DNA of 64,000 nt from Allorhizobium sonneratiae. GTDB lineage: Bacteria; Pseudomonadota; Alphaproteobacteria; Rhizobiales; Rhizobiaceae. Shown here one piece after another: positions 1 to 9,522 of this stretch. A program made the position numbers and the translations under genes. Within the stretch, counting starts at the first letter, position 1; the number at the start of each line of letters is the position of its first letter. The notes beneath the pieces were generated by a model. The model worked only from the letters and a program-made list of their open reading frames with translations. It did not search any database and was not told the DNA's origin. The DNA is taken from assembly GCF_023700755.1 (NCBI RefSeq), contig NZ_JAMKOJ010000001.1, forward strand, positions 248,001 through 312,000, written 5' to 3'.

Positions 1-429
1 CGCGGAAGACTTATGCGAAGCCTGTCCGGACAGGTCGAATCGACGTTTCAAATTTTAATTGCCTCTTGACACTAAGCAGACTTTCTTTTGCAAGCCAATC
101 TTTCATCAGCAAGGATTCTCGGGTTTTCCGCAGCTTCTCGTGGCAAACCTGTTTCACGCTTTTGCGTGTGGCCACGTCTGCAGCATCCTGGTTGGTCATC
201 CCGCTATTGTCCGTTATGGCTGGCCGGTGGTTCGCAAACGCACGCTTTGGCCTTTGCCTATCATTCGGGATTTGCACATAAAAAAGGCGAAGTGCGAAAA
301 ATATTTCGCAAGCCGCTCAAAAACTCCGCCCTTTGTTGACTTGCCCGTGTCACCTGTTAAGGATTTTGGACTTCCAGTCGTTTGTCGTCTGGCAAACCTC
401 GTTCAAGTCCCGGAACAGGCGGAATAGTC
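1..429. other. Non-coding region upstream of tkt
   Basis: No convincing gene is visible here; the short reading frames on both strands have no recognisable protein features. It holds two perfect palindromes: CCTGTCCGGACAGG at 21-34, and TGCGAAA/TTTCGCA with a 4-base spacer at 293-310. A TTGACT hexamer lies at 334-339, without a good -10 partner. The region probably carries the tkt promoter and operator, which is inference from position. Confidence 0.5.
293..310. promoter_or_regulatory. Palindromic operator candidate upstream of tkt
   Basis: A perfect inverted repeat, TGCGAAA-AATA-TTTCGCA, lies about 120 bases before the tkt start in an AT-rich patch. Its size and symmetry fit a binding site for a dimeric regulator. 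No regulator can be named from the sequence alone. Confidence 0.35.
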
Positions 430-2406
430 ATGATTTCTCCCGAAAAACACAGCCGGATGGCCAATGCGATCCGCTTCTTGTCCATGGATGCGGTCGAAAA
501 GGCCAATTCCGGCCATCCCGGCATGCCGATGGGCATGGCCGATGTCGCAACCGTGCTGTTCAGCCGCTATCTGAGCTTCGATCCCAAAGCGCCGAAATGG
601 CCCAATCGCGACCGCTTCGTGCTGTCGGCCGGTCATGGCTCGATGCTGCTTTATTCGCTGCTCTATCTGACCGGCTATGATGACATCAGCATTGATGACA
701 TCAAGAATTTCCGCCAGCTTGGCGCCAAGACCGCGGGCCATCCGGAATATGGCCACGCAGACGGCATCGAAACCACGACCGGTCCGCTCGGCCAGGGCAT
801 CGCCACCTCTGTCGGCATGGCGATTGCCGAAAAGAAGCTGGCCCAGGAATTCGGCCACGACCTGATGGATCACTATACTTACGTGATCGCTGGCGACGGC
901 TGCCTGATGGAAGGCATCAGCCAGGAGGCGATTTCGCTCGCCGGTCATCTGAAGCTCAACAAACTGATCGTCTTCTGGGACGATAACGGCATTTCCATCG
1001 ATGGGGCCATATCGCTTGCCGACAGCACCGATCAACATGCCCGTTTCCGCGCTTCCGGCTGGAACACGCTGGCCGTTGACGGTCACGATCCGGAAGCGAT
1101 TGCTGCGGCCATTGATGAGGCCCGTACGTCCGACAAGCCGACGATGATTGCCTGCAAGACGGTGATCGGTTTCGGTGCGCCCAACAAGGCCGGCACCCAT
1201 AAGGTGCATGGCTCGCCGCTTGGCGCGGAAGAGATTGCCGCCACCCGCAAGGCGCTCGGCTGGGATGCAGAACCCTTCGTCGTGCCCGCCGATGTGCTCG
1301 ACGCCTGGCGCGAGGCCGGCAAGCGCGGCGCGCCGGTGCGTGAGGCCTGGGAAAAGCAGCTTGACGCCTCGGCCAACAAGGTGGAATTCAACCGTCGTTT
1401 TGCCGGAAAGCTGCCTGAAGGCTTCGATGCCGCCATCGACGCCTACAAGAAGAAGCTCGCCGAGACGAAACCGACGCTTGCCACACGCAAATCCTCCGAG
1501 GATGCGCTGGAGGTGATCAATGGCATCGTTGCCGAGACGGTTGGCGGCTCCGCCGACCTGACCGGCTCGAACAACACCAAGACCAGCCAGACCAAGTCGA
1601 TCACACCGACGGATTTCTCCGGCCGCTACATCCATTACGGCATTCGCGAACACGGCATGGCGGCGGCGATGAACGGCATTGCCCTGCATGGCGGTCTCAT
1701 TCCCTATTCCGGCGGCTTTCTGATCTTTTCCGATTATTGCCGTCCGTCGATCCGCCTGGCGGCGCTGATGGGCATCCGCGTCATTCATGTTCTGACGCAT
1801 GATTCGATCGGTCTTGGCGAGGATGGCCCGACCCACCAGCCGGTGGAGCAGATGGCGGCGCTGCGCGCCATTCCCAATCTGATGATGTTCCGTCCGGCCG
1901 ATGCGACCGAGGTGGCGGAATGCTGGCAGATTGCCCTTGAACATCAGGACCGTCCCTCCGGTCTGGCGCTGACACGGCAGAATCTGATTGCCGCCCGCAC
2001 CAGCTATTCGGCGGAAAACCTTTCCGCCAGAGGCGCTTACGAGCTCATCGGTGCTGAAAACGCCAAGGTTTCGATCTTTGCGACCGGTTCGGAAGTCGAG
2101 CTGGCGATTGGTGCGCAGAAGGCGCTCTCCGAGAAGGGCATTGCCGCCCGCGTCGTTTCCGTGCCGTGCTTCGAGCTGTTTTTTGAGCAGCCCGACGATT
2201 ACCGCAAGGCGGTGATTGGTGACGCGCCGGTGAAGATTGGCGTCGAAGCGGCCATCCGTCAGGGCTGGGATGCGATCATCGGTTCCGATGGCGCCTTCAT
2301 CGGCATGCATTCCTTCGGTGCCTCAGGCCCCTACAAGGAACTCTACAAACATTTCGGCATCACCGTCGAGGCGATTGTCGAGGCAGCCGAAACCCGTCTG
2401 GGTTGA
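430..2406 (+). CDS. tkt: Transketolase
   Basis: Cytosolic thiamine-diphosphate enzyme that moves two-carbon ketol units between sugar phosphates in the non-oxidative pentose phosphate pathway (and the Calvin cycle where present). The 658-residue protein has the usual family length. Visible motifs are SGHPGMPMG near residue 23, HGSML near 70, the diphosphate/Mg motif GDGCLMEG near 155, and [19 protein letters not shown] near 456. The ATG at 430 is chosen because the family N-terminus ([20 protein letters not shown]) begins there; an in-frame extension to 382 is not conserved-looking. gap follows after 90 bases in the same direction, so co-transcription is likely. Confidence 0.96.
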   Translation: MISPEKHSRMANAIRFLSMDAVEKANSGHPGMPMGMADVATVLFSRYLSFDPKAPKWPNRDRFVLSAGHGSMLLYSLLYLTGYDDISIDDIKNFRQLGAKTAGHPEYGHADGIETTTGPLGQGIATSVGMAIAEKKLAQEFGHDLMDHYTYVIAGDGCLMEGISQEAISLAGHLKLNKLIVFWDDNGISIDGAISLADSTDQHARFRASGWNTLAVDGHDPEAIAAAIDEARTSDKPTMIACKTVIGFGAPNKAGTHKVHGSPLGAEEIAATRKALGWDAEPFVVPADVLDAWREAGKRGAPVREAWEKQLDASANKVEFNRRFAGKLPEGFDAAIDAYKKKLAETKPTLATRKSSEDALEVINGIVAETVGGSADLTGSNNTKTSQTKSITPTDFSGRYIHYGIREHGMAAAMNGIALHGGLIPYSGGFLIFSDYCRPSIRLAALMGIRVIHVLTHDSIGLGEDGPTHQPVEQMAALRAIPNLMMFRPADATEVAECWQIALEHQDRPSGLALTRQNLIAARTSYSAENLSARGAYELIGAENAKVSIFATGSEVELAIGAQKALSEKGIAARVVSVPCFELFFEQPDDYRKAVIGDAPVKIGVEAAIRQGWDAIIGSDGAFIGMHSFGASGPYKELYKHFGITVEAIVEAAETRLG

Positions 2407-2413
2407 GGTCGCC

Positions 2414-2435
2414 GGTCCGGCTGAGAGGCCGGACC
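2414..2435 (+). other. Intercistronic hairpin between tkt and gap
   Basis: GGTCCGGC and GCCGGACC form a perfect 8-bp stem with a 6-base loop just after the tkt stop. No T-run follows, so it is more likely an mRNA processing or stability element than a terminator. The role is inferred. Confidence 0.5.
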
Positions 2436-2496
2436 ATTCCCGGATTGCTCCGGCACGGGCTGTCGGAGCCGACACTGACCATCAGGAGTGATTTCT

Positions 2497-3507
2497 ATGA
2501 CTGTGAAAGTTGCCATCAACGGCTTCGGGCGTATTGGCCGCAATGTGCTGCGTGCCATCGTTGAATCGGGCCGTACCGATATCGAAGTCGTGGCCATCAA
2601 TGATCTCGGCCCGGTCGAGACCAATGCCCATCTGTTGAAATATGACAGCGTCCATGGCCGTTTCCCGGTTGAAGTGCGTGTTGAGGGCGATTCCATCGTC
2701 GTCAACGGCAAGGCGATCAAGGTAACCGCGATCAAGGACCCGGCCACCCTGCCGCATGGCGAACTGGGTGTCGATATCGCCATGGAATGCACGGGCATCT
2801 TCACCGCCCGCGACAAGGCTGCCGCCCATCTGACGGCTGGCGCCAAGCGCGTGATCGTGTCTGCTCCGGCCGATGGTGCCGACCTGACCGTGGTTTACGG
2901 CGTCAACCATGACAAGCTGACCAAGGACCATATGGTCATCTCCAACGCCTCCTGCACCACCAACTGCCTTGCGCCGGTGGTCAAGGTGCTGAACGATGCG
3001 GTCGGCATCGATCACGGCTTCATGACGACGATCCATTCCTACACCAACGATCAGCCGTCGCTTGACCAGATGCACAAGGATCTCTACCGCGCCCGTGCTG
3101 CGGCGCTGTCGATGATCCCGACATCCACCGGTGCGGCCAAGGCTGTCGGCCTGGTTCTGCCGGAGCTGAAGGGCAAGCTGGATGGCACCTCCGTGCGCGT
3201 CCCGACCCCGAATGTCTCGGTCGTTGACCTGAAATTCGTCGCCAAGCGTGCCACCACGGTGGAAGAGATCAACGAAGCGATCAAGGCCGCTGCAAATGCT
3301 GGTCCGCTCAAGGGCGTTCTCGGCTATACCGAAGAAAAGCTCGTCTCGCGCGATTTCAACCACGATCCGCATTCCTCGATCTTCGCCATCGACCAGACCA
3401 AGGTTCTGGAAGGCACCTTTGTTCGTATCCTCACCTGGTACGACAATGAATGGGGCTTCTCCAACCGCATGAACGATACGGCTGTGGCCTTTGCCAAGCT
3501 GATCTGA
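2497..3507 (+). CDS. gap: Glyceraldehyde-3-phosphate dehydrogenase (type I)
   Basis: Cytosolic glycolytic and gluconeogenic enzyme that oxidatively phosphorylates glyceraldehyde 3-phosphate. The 336-residue protein has the family length. The Rossmann motif NGFGRIGR is at residues 8-15, Asp36 (in AINDL) favours NAD, and catalytic Cys153 lies in [12 protein letters not shown]. The ATG at 2497 follows an AGGAG ribosome-binding site; a GTG at 2488 lies inside that site and is rejected. It sits downstream of tkt, but no pgk follows as is common in rhizobia: a strong terminator closes the unit. The stop codon lies inside a short GATCT tandem repeat. Confidence 0.96.
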   Translation: MTVKVAINGFGRIGRNVLRAIVESGRTDIEVVAINDLGPVETNAHLLKYDSVHGRFPVEVRVEGDSIVVNGKAIKVTAIKDPATLPHGELGVDIAMECTGIFTARDKAAAHLTAGAKRVIVSAPADGADLTVVYGVNHDKLTKDHMVISNASCTTNCLAPVVKVLNDAVGIDHGFMTTIHSYTNDQPSLDQMHKDLYRARAAALSMIPTSTGAAKAVGLVLPELKGKLDGTSVRVPTPNVSVVDLKFVAKRATTVEEINEAIKAAANAGPLKGVLGYTEEKLVSRDFNHDPHSSIFAIDQTKVLEGTFVRILTWYDNEWGFSNRMNDTAVAFAKLI

Positions 3508-3524
3508 TCTGATCTGATCTGATC
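3499..3524 (+). repeat. GATCT pentanucleotide tandem repeat over the gap stop codon
   Basis: About five direct copies of GATCT run from the last gap codons into the 3' untranslated region. The first copies encode Leu-Ile-stop, so changes in copy number would alter only the trailer. Confidence 0.8.
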
Positions 3525-3541
3525 GATACAGATGCTTTTTC

Positions 3542-3581
3542 ATGGACGGATCGGGAAACCGGTCCGTCCATTTTATTTTAC
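3542..3581 (+). terminator. Rho-independent terminator after gap
   Basis: A near-perfect stem of 13 base pairs (one G-T pair) runs from ATGGACGGA at 3542 to TCCGTCCAT at 3571, with a GAAA-type tetraloop, followed by TTTTATTTTA. It closes the tkt-gap unit. Confidence 0.9.
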
Positions 3582-3680
3582 CACTGCCCTAATAGGATCA
3601 TGATTTCCTCTGTATATTCTTGTTCTCTTTTGAAATTTGCAGATGTGTGGTCCGCGAATGATCCGGCAGTAGACAGCCTC

Positions 3681-3786
3681 TAGAGCATTTCACTGTTTCA
3701 CGGAAACAGTGAAATGCTCTAACTCTTTGTTTTTACGCATTTCCGGACGGAAAACCGTTTTACACTTTTCTCGGGATACTGCTCTA
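3681..3786 (+). repeat. Rhizobial palindromic intergenic element, type A copy 1
   Basis: Begins with a perfect 19-bp stem (TAGAGCATTTCACTGTTTC and its complement) around a 3-base ACG loop (3681-3721). A conserved body follows, containing CATTTCCGGACGGAAAACC and CACTTTTCTCGGG, and the element ends in GCTCTA. Related copies lie at 5850-5951 (inverted), 47371-47477, and partially at 10279-10322 and 29482-29565. Such mosaic elements are usual between rhizobial genes. No gene was found in the rest of 3582-4038. Confidence 0.85.
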
Positions 3787-4038
3787 ATGTGTCTGAAGGC
3801 CATAGCGCGACAGATTCCTATTGGGCGCATCGGGTTGGTGAAAAACCGGTAACCACTTTTCCCTGACAAACTCCAAGCGCTTTGGGCAGTCGGGCTGTTG
3901 GCCACATGAGCAAAAAAAATTCTATTGCTTTGGAAAAATTGCGCTTTCCAAAGTATTCCTTCATTGTTTTGCACCTTTTTCGTGGGTTAGATTCATGAAG
4001 GGCGACGCAGCATGAAAGCAGGTAAAAGGGGTTAGGGG

Positions 4039-5850
4039 TTGGAGCATTTCTATATCGTCACACTGGTCTTGACGGCCCTTATTCTGCTGGCGGCTTTTTC
4101 CAGTCTGATTGCGTTTCGCTTCGGCGCGCCCTTGTTGCTTCTGTTCCTGATCATCGGTCTTCTGGCGGGAGAGGATGGTCTCGGCCTGCATTTCAACAAT
4201 CATTCGGTTGCCTATACCATCGGTTCGCTGGCGCTGGCGGTGATCCTGTTCGATTCCGGCTATCACACGCCCTTGCAGGCCTTTCGTCAGGCCGCGGGAC
4301 CGTCGATCACCATGGCGACCTTCGGCGTGTTGCTGACGGCGGGCAGCTTCGGGCTTCTGGCAGCTTGGATCCTGAATTTTTCCCTGTTGCAGGGGCTGCT
4401 GCTCGGCTCCATCGTTGCCTCCACCGATGCGGCAGCGGTGTTTTTCCTGCTGCGTATCGGCGGCATTAACATTCGCGACAAGGTGCGATCATCGCTGGAA
4501 GTGGAATCGGGCACCAACGATCCCATGGCGATCTTTCTCACCATGGCGATTGCGGGCATGTTGTCGGCGGGCAAGGATCACGCCGGTTTCGATATCGGCG
4601 TGGTGCGGCTGTTTCTCGAGCAGATGGGGCTTGGCCTCATTCTCGGCCTGCTCGGTGGTGCTGCCATCGTGGTGATCGTCAAGAAAATTCCGATCGATCG
4701 CGGATTGTTGCCGATCATCGTGCTGGCGCTGTCCATGGTGGTGTTTTCCTATACAGGTGCCATCGGCGGCAGCGGCTTTCTCGCCGTCTATGTCGCAGGT
4801 ATCTATGCTGGAAACCGCAAGATCCCCGGCAATGCCAGCATTACCCGGTTTCAGGAGGGTATGACCTGGCTGGCGCAGATCATCATGTTCCTGGTGCTTG
4901 GGCTTTTGGCCACACCGTCGCAGTTCATCGGCATTCTGGTGCCCGGTGTCGTGCTCGGCCTGTTTCTCGTCTTTGTCTCCCGTCCGCTGGCAACATGGCT
5001 CTGCCTGATACCTTTTGACTATACCCAGCAGGAAAAAAGCTTCATTTCCTGGGTGGGCCTGCGCGGCGCCGTTTCGATCCTTCTGGCCATCGTGCCGGTG
5101 CTCTCCGGGCTCAAGCACGCAGAAACCTATTTCAATATCACCTTTATCGTGGTGATGATTTCGCTGGTGCTGCAGGGCTGGACGATCAAGCCGATGGCGA
5201 AAAAGCTCGGCCTGATCATTCCGCCGCGCATTGGTGCCATCGACAAGGTGGAGCTCGATCTGCCCGGTGCCGCCCATCACGAGCTGCTCTCCTATCGCGT
5301 TGTCGCCGACAGTCCGGTGCTCAGGGGCGAGCGCATTCCGCGTTGGGCCATGCCCTCGCTGGTAATCCGTGATGGCAAATCCATGCGCTATCAATATGCC
5401 GGGCGGCTTCGCGAAAACGATCAGGTCTATCTCTTCATCGCGCCGGGCTATTCGCGGCTGCTTGACCGGCTCTTTGCCAGCAAGGCCCCGGTGGAGGAAG
5501 ATGACAGCGAGTTCTTCGGTACATTTACTCTCTCGCCCAGCCGCTCGGCGGCAGAGCTTGATGCCGCTTACGGGCCGGGCCTGATCAGCGATGTGGAAAA
5601 GCAGAAATCCCTTGCCGAACTGATGGAAAGCCGTCTCAATGGCCGGGCCGAATATGCTGACCGCGTTCGGCTTGGCCATCTGATCCTGATTGTCCGCGAT
5701 ATCGACGAGAACGGCCATATTTCCGCCGTCGGCCTGTCGATGGAAGCGGTGGCGCCACGTGACAATGTGCCGACCTTCCTCAGCCTGACCCGGCTGCTGC
5801 AATGGCTGGCAAGCCTGCCCAAAAATGTGCGGAAGCAGTGGCAGGGTTAG
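4039..5850 (+). CDS. K+/H+ antiporter, CPA1 family (NhaP2/CvrA-like)
   Basis: Inner-membrane cation/proton antiporter. The 603-residue protein has about 12 hydrophobic segments in residues 1-390 and family motifs such as STDAAAVFFLLR and EVESGTNDPMA. A cytoplasmic C-terminal part from about 400 resembles the TrkA-C plus CorC/HlyC-type regulatory domains of NhaP2/YcgO proteins. In that family it exports K+ and protects against alkaline or osmotic stress. The start is a TTG at 4039 after a purine-rich GGGGTTAGGGG; no in-frame ATG lies upstream before a stop. It stands alone between two inverted type A repeats. The ion preference is inferred from family resemblance. Confidence 0.85.
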   Translation: MEHFYIVTLVLTALILLAAFSSLIAFRFGAPLLLLFLIIGLLAGEDGLGLHFNNHSVAYTIGSLALAVILFDSGYHTPLQAFRQAAGPSITMATFGVLLTAGSFGLLAAWILNFSLLQGLLLGSIVASTDAAAVFFLLRIGGINIRDKVRSSLEVESGTNDPMAIFLTMAIAGMLSAGKDHAGFDIGVVRLFLEQMGLGLILGLLGGAAIVVIVKKIPIDRGLLPIIVLALSMVVFSYTGAIGGSGFLAVYVAGIYAGNRKIPGNASITRFQEGMTWLAQIIMFLVLGLLATPSQFIGILVPGVVLGLFLVFVSRPLATWLCLIPFDYTQQEKSFISWVGLRGAVSILLAIVPVLSGLKHAETYFNITFIVVMISLVLQGWTIKPMAKKLGLIIPPRIGAIDKVELDLPGAAHHELLSYRVVADSPVLRGERIPRWAMPSLVIRDGKSMRYQYAGRLRENDQVYLFIAPGYSRLLDRLFASKAPVEEDDSEFFGTFTLSPSRSAAELDAAYGPGLISDVEKQKSLAELMESRLNGRAEYADRVRLGHLILIVRDIDENGHISAVGLSMEAVAPRDNVPTFLSLTRLLQWLASLPKNVRKQWQG

Positions 5851-5951
5851 AGCATTTTCAGGCAAAGTGCATAGCTGTTTTCCGTCCGGAAATGCGTAAA
5901 CACAAAGAATTAGAGTATTTCACTGTTTCCGTGAAACAGTGAAATACTCTA
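5850..5951 (-). repeat. Type A palindromic element, copy 2 (inverted)
   Basis: Opposite orientation to the copy at 3681. Its palindrome (5911-5951) reads TAGAGTATTTCACTGTTTC on one arm and the matching complement on the other. Relative to copy 1 it differs by one C-to-T change that is matched by a G-to-A change in the opposite arm, so the stem stays perfect. Confidence 0.85.
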
Positions 5952-6016
5952 GGATATAAAAGCAGGACGTAGGAGAGGGGGTAGCCATTCCCCCTCGGTC
6001 CCGTGTAGATTGCGCC

Positions 6017-6520
6017 TTAGGCAAAGGTCAGGTGATGATGTTCCCCGACATGGGGCAGCTTTTCCGGCTGCGTGTTGGCCTTGGCGATTTCCCAGCCGAA
6101 TTTTAGCGGATTGCCGGTTGAGGCCCAGATTTCGGCATCATCGATATGGAGCGCCAGCATGGTCAGCGCCGGATCGTTCTTGCCCTCCTGAAACCATGCT
6201 TCCACGACAGAGCTCCAGTATTCATCGATCTTGCCCCGGTCATGGCGGATCTCGATTACGCCGGACAGACAGGCGTGATAATCGTGGTTCTTGCCGATGA
6301 CACAGAACATCGCTCGGCTGCCGGGGCGAAGTGCCTCGGTCAATTCCCCATCGGTGCGGGTGAAAAACCAGATCGTATTGGTTTTCGGATCGCCGTAAGG
6401 CGCCATGGGCTGCATGGGCAGGGTGGAGCCGACAAGGCCCAGCATTCCGGCATGAATGTTGTCGATTTCCTTCCACAGCTGGGCGACGGGCTCTTCACGG
6501 GCTTCTGACAGACTGACCAT
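6017..6520 (-). CDS. Pyridoxamine 5'-phosphate oxidase-like general stress protein
   Basis: A 167-residue protein with the split-barrel flavin-binding fold pattern of the general stress protein 26 / PNPOx-like family ([36 protein letters not shown]). Such proteins bind FMN/FAD or related cofactors in the cytosol and are often stress-induced; the physiological substrate is unknown. The start at 6520 follows AGAAAGGAC; a longer frame to 6670 has no ribosome-binding site. It is divergent from yebC with 257 bases between them. Confidence 0.8.
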   Translation of the reverse strand: MVSLSEAREEPVAQLWKEIDNIHAGMLGLVGSTLPMQPMAPYGDPKTNTIWFFTRTDGELTEALRPGSRAMFCVIGKNHDYHACLSGVIEIRHDRGKIDEYWSSVVEAWFQEGKNDPALTMLALHIDDAEIWASTGNPLKFGWEIAKANTQPEKLPHVGEHHHLTFA

Positions 6521-6777
6521 GTTGCATGTCCTTTCTCTTGACTGTTCTTCTTGGAAAAGCAACGGCAGGAGCGCGGTATTGTTCCCGCAAAGGCGCGGTC
6601 GCATCCCGAGCCTTTCTGCTTGAATGGCGGGGGACAGGGCCTTATAAGAGCGCCACTTGCTTGCAGGCAAAAGGTCGGATCAGCTCCGTCCCGATCACCG
6701 CAGATGACAAGCGGAACCTGTGCCTGAGGGCGCGTTCCGGTTTTGAAAAGACGATAAACAGATATCGCAGGGGTGCC

Positions 6778-7524
6778 ATGGCTGGCCATTCACAGTTTAA
6801 AAACATCATGCACCGCAAGGGAAAACAGGATTCCGTGCGGTCGAAAATGTTCTCCAAGCTCGCACGCGAAATCACCGTTGCGGCCAAGACGGGCATGCCC
6901 GATCCGACAATGAACCCGCGCCTGCGTCTGGCGATCCAGAACGCCAAGGCGCAGTCCATGCCGAAGGACAATATCGAGCGCGCCATCAAGAAGGCCGCCG
7001 GCAATGACGGTGAAAACTATGATGAGGTCCGTTACGAGGGCTATGGTCCGGGCGGTGTTGCCGTCATCGTCGAAGCGCTGACCGATAACCGCAACCGCAC
7101 AGCCTCCAATGTCCGCTCGATCTTTTCCAAGGCCGGCGGTGCACTCGGGGAAACCGGCTCGGTGTCCTTCTCCTTCGACCGCGTCGGCGAAATCGTCTAC
7201 AAGAGCGAAGCAGGCGATGCCGACAAGATCATGGAAGCCGCCATCGAGGCCGGCGCCGAAGACGTGATCAGCGATGAAAGCGGCCATACGGTGATCTGCG
7301 GTTTCGAGGATATGGGCGAGGTCTCCAAGGCGCTCGAAGCCGTACTTGGCGAGGCCGAATCGGTCAAGGCGATCTGGAAGCCGCAAAACACCGTGCCGGT
7401 GGATGAGGAAAAGGCCCAGTCGCTGATGAAGCTGATCGACAATCTCGAAGACGATGACGACGTGCAGAACGTCTATGCCAATTTCGAGGTTTCGGAAGAA
7501 GTCATGGCCAAGCTCTCGGCCTGA
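6778..7524 (+). CDS. yebC: YebC/PmpR-family regulatory protein
   Basis: A 248-residue cytosolic protein with the characteristic N-terminus [17 protein letters not shown] and the family core [13 protein letters not shown] and [23 protein letters not shown]. Family members were described as transcription regulators (PmpR) and more recently as translation factors that relieve ribosome stalling, related to mitochondrial TACO1. The ATG at 6778 gives the standard N-terminus; an upstream extension to 6526 is spurious. In many bacteria yebC neighbours ruvC; here ruvC lies about 20 kb away. A bidirectional terminator follows. Confidence 0.93.
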   Translation: MAGHSQFKNIMHRKGKQDSVRSKMFSKLAREITVAAKTGMPDPTMNPRLRLAIQNAKAQSMPKDNIERAIKKAAGNDGENYDEVRYEGYGPGGVAVIVEALTDNRNRTASNVRSIFSKAGGALGETGSVSFSFDRVGEIVYKSEAGDADKIMEAAIEAGAEDVISDESGHTVICGFEDMGEVSKALEAVLGEAESVKAIWKPQNTVPVDEEKAQSLMKLIDNLEDDDDVQNVYANFEVSEEVMAKLSA

Positions 7525-7548
7525 TTTTTTCGGATATATGCGGAACAG

Positions 7549-7583
7549 AAAACCCGGCTGTGAGCATCACAGCCGGGTTTTGT
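7549..7583. terminator. Bidirectional terminator between yebC and glmM
   Basis: AAAACCCGGCTGTGA and TCACAGCCGGGTTTT form a 15-bp perfect stem with a 3-base loop. A-run and T-run flanks allow termination of both convergent genes. Confidence 0.9.
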
Positions 7584-7646
7584 TATTTGATAGTCTCGAC
7601 GCCTATCATCCTCGGCTCCAGGCCGACGATGAGAAGGGGATAGGTA

Positions 7647-9002
7647 TCAGGCCGCTTCATCACGGGCATTGGCGATGACGCCGACGAGATCGTTGACGAT
7701 CTGTTCGATCTGGCTGCGGTCGTCGCCTTCGGCCATGACGCGGATCAGCGGCTCGGTGCCGGAGGGACGGATGACCAGACGGCCATTGCGCGCCAGCTGA
7801 CTTTCAGCATCGGCAATCGCCTCCTTGACGCTTTTCATTTCCAGCGGCTTGCCGCCGGCAATGCGGACATTGCGTAACAGCTGCGGCACGGGTTCGAAAC
7901 GGCGGCAGATCTGGCTGACGGTCTTGCCGGTGCGCTTGACGGCGGCGAGAATCTGCAAGGCGGCAACAAGGCCGTCGCCGGTGGTGCCGTAATCCGACAG
8001 CACGATATGGCCGGATTGTTCGCCGCCGACATTGAAGTCGTGATGGCGCATATGTTCGACCACATAGCGGTCGCCGACCTTGGTGCGTGCCAGCGTCAGG
8101 CCCTGATCGTTGAGGAAGCGCTCCAGCCCGAGATTGGACATGACAGTGGCGACAATGCCGCCGCCCTTTAAAAGCTTGTCATTGGCAAAGCTTTCGGCGA
8201 TCACCGCCATCAGCTGGTCGCCATCGACGATGGCCCCGGTCTCATCGACGATGATCACCCGGTCGGCGTCGCCATCGAGTGCGATACCGATATCGGCGCG
8301 CACTTCATGCACCTTTTTCTGCAAGGCGGCGGGATGGGTGGAGCCGCAATCCAGATTGATGTTTGTTCCGTTTGGCGTGTTGCCGATGGTGACAACCTCG
8401 GCACCCAATTCCCACAGCGCGGCGGGGGCGACCTTGTAGGCTGCGCCATTGGCGCAATCAATGGCAATCCTTAGCCCGTTCAGCGTCACGTCGCGCGGCA
8501 TGGTGCGTTTGACGAATTCAATATAGCGGTAGATGTCGCCATCGACGCGCTTGGCGCGTCCTATATCCTCAGCCTTGGCCAGCGGCAGCGGCTCGTCCTG
8601 ATCGAGCAGGGCCTCGATACGCGCCTCGATCTCATCGGACAGCTTGTAGCCATCCGGTCCGAACAGCTTGATGCCGTTATCGGCAAAGGGATTGTGCGAG
8701 GCCGAGATCATGACGCCGATATCGGCGCGCAGTGAGCGCGTCAGCATTGCGACCGCCGGTGTCGGGATCGGCCCGAGCAGGAAGACATCGAGCCCGGCGG
8801 CGGTAAAGCCTGCCACCAGCGCCGTTTCGAGCATATAGCCGGAAAGCCGCGTATCCTTGCCGATCACCACCCGGTGACGATGATCGCCGCGCCGGAAAAT
8901 CGTGCCGACGGCAATGCCGACCTTCATGGCCAGATCGGGTGTCATGGGAAAGACATTCGCTTGTCCTCGAATGCCATCGGTTCCGAAATAACGACGCGCC
9001 AT
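7647..9002 (-). CDS. glmM: Phosphoglucosamine mutase
   Basis: Converts glucosamine 6-phosphate to glucosamine 1-phosphate, a step towards UDP-GlcNAc for peptidoglycan and lipopolysaccharide. At 451 residues it has the usual length. The phosphoserine motif SASHNP is at 100-105 with Ser102 as the phosphorylated residue, the Mg-binding DGDADR is at 243-248, and the phosphate-binding loop [12 protein letters not shown] is near 411. The ATG at 9002 follows TTGGAG. In related rhizobia it directly follows ftsH; here a 1.5-kb segment with a foreign-looking gene separates the two. Confidence 0.96.
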   Translation of the reverse strand: MARRYFGTDGIRGQANVFPMTPDLAMKVGIAVGTIFRRGDHRHRVVIGKDTRLSGYMLETALVAGFTAAGLDVFLLGPIPTPAVAMLTRSLRADIGVMISASHNPFADNGIKLFGPDGYKLSDEIEARIEALLDQDEPLPLAKAEDIGRAKRVDGDIYRYIEFVKRTMPRDVTLNGLRIAIDCANGAAYKVAPAALWELGAEVVTIGNTPNGTNINLDCGSTHPAALQKKVHEVRADIGIALDGDADRVIIVDETGAIVDGDQLMAVIAESFANDKLLKGGGIVATVMSNLGLERFLNDQGLTLARTKVGDRYVVEHMRHHDFNVGGEQSGHIVLSDYGTTGDGLVAALQILAAVKRTGKTVSQICRRFEPVPQLLRNVRIAGGKPLEMKSVKEAIADAESQLARNGRLVIRPSGTEPLIRVMAEGDDRSQIEQIVNDLVGVIANARDEAA

Positions 9003-9522
9003 TTCAACTCCAAATCCAGAACGTGTCCTTCAGACGGTGCATCTCGCTCAGTCTGTTTCACGCTCAATGCCACAAATGTCGGCAAACAGCACGTAAATTA
9101 ACGTCAAAGCAGCTTATAAGCTGTGACTGGCGCCTTGAAAGCCAGTGTCGCTTTTATCCTGAAATGGAGCGGATGAATCTGCGTTTCAATTCCATTGAAA
9201 CGGACCGGTATTTTCGCTTCTTTGGTGCGCAGTTTATCGCCCCTTGCCTTGTTCTGGTCGTATGCTGCCGCAAACAGGTATTCTATGGGGCTTCCCGAAA
9301 TTCCTTCTTAAAGGATTTTCGTATCGGTCTCTAAAGCGCTTGTAGAGCTATAAATAATCATTTTAAAACCCCTGAAAATTGTTAGGATTTTTTGTTATTA
9401 TTGCTCAATTTAAAATTAAATTTTGAAATTATGTTTTTGCAAGCTTCACGCGATTTTGTGTGTCTATATTTATACTGGATGATTCGTCATGGGGCCGAAG
9501 TCTGAATATTCAGGGGACGTTT
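9003..9522. other. Non-coding, AT-rich region between glmM and the methyltransferase-like gene
   Basis: No gene is supported. The part near glmM has ordinary composition; from about 9330 to 9480 it becomes strongly AT-rich, with T-runs such as GGATTTTTTGTTATTATTG. Promoters for glmM (leftward) and the next gene (rightward) must lie here, but no clear -35/-10 pair was found. Confidence 0.5.

Noticed and set aside
59..427. Short frames upstream of tkt
   Set aside because: Composition is cysteine- and tryptophan-rich without domain features and the frames overlap each other; likely chance.
403..2310. Long minus-strand reading frame opposite tkt
   Set aside because: It is a shadow of the GC-rich transketolase codon pattern; it has no recognisable domain and the plus strand encodes an intact known enzyme.
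4489..5865. Minus-strand frame of 458 codons opposite the K+/H+ antiporter
   Set aside because: His/Asp/Gln-rich composition typical of the antisense of a membrane protein gene; no domain or ribosome-binding site.
8939..9334. Plus-strand frame overlapping the glmM start
   Set aside because: It overlaps glmM on the opposite strand, lacks a ribosome-binding site, and its translation has no coherent features.
9460..9522. GTG-initiated N-terminal extension of the methyltransferase-like gene
   Set aside because: No ribosome-binding site lies before the GTG, while GGGG lies before the ATG at 9523.
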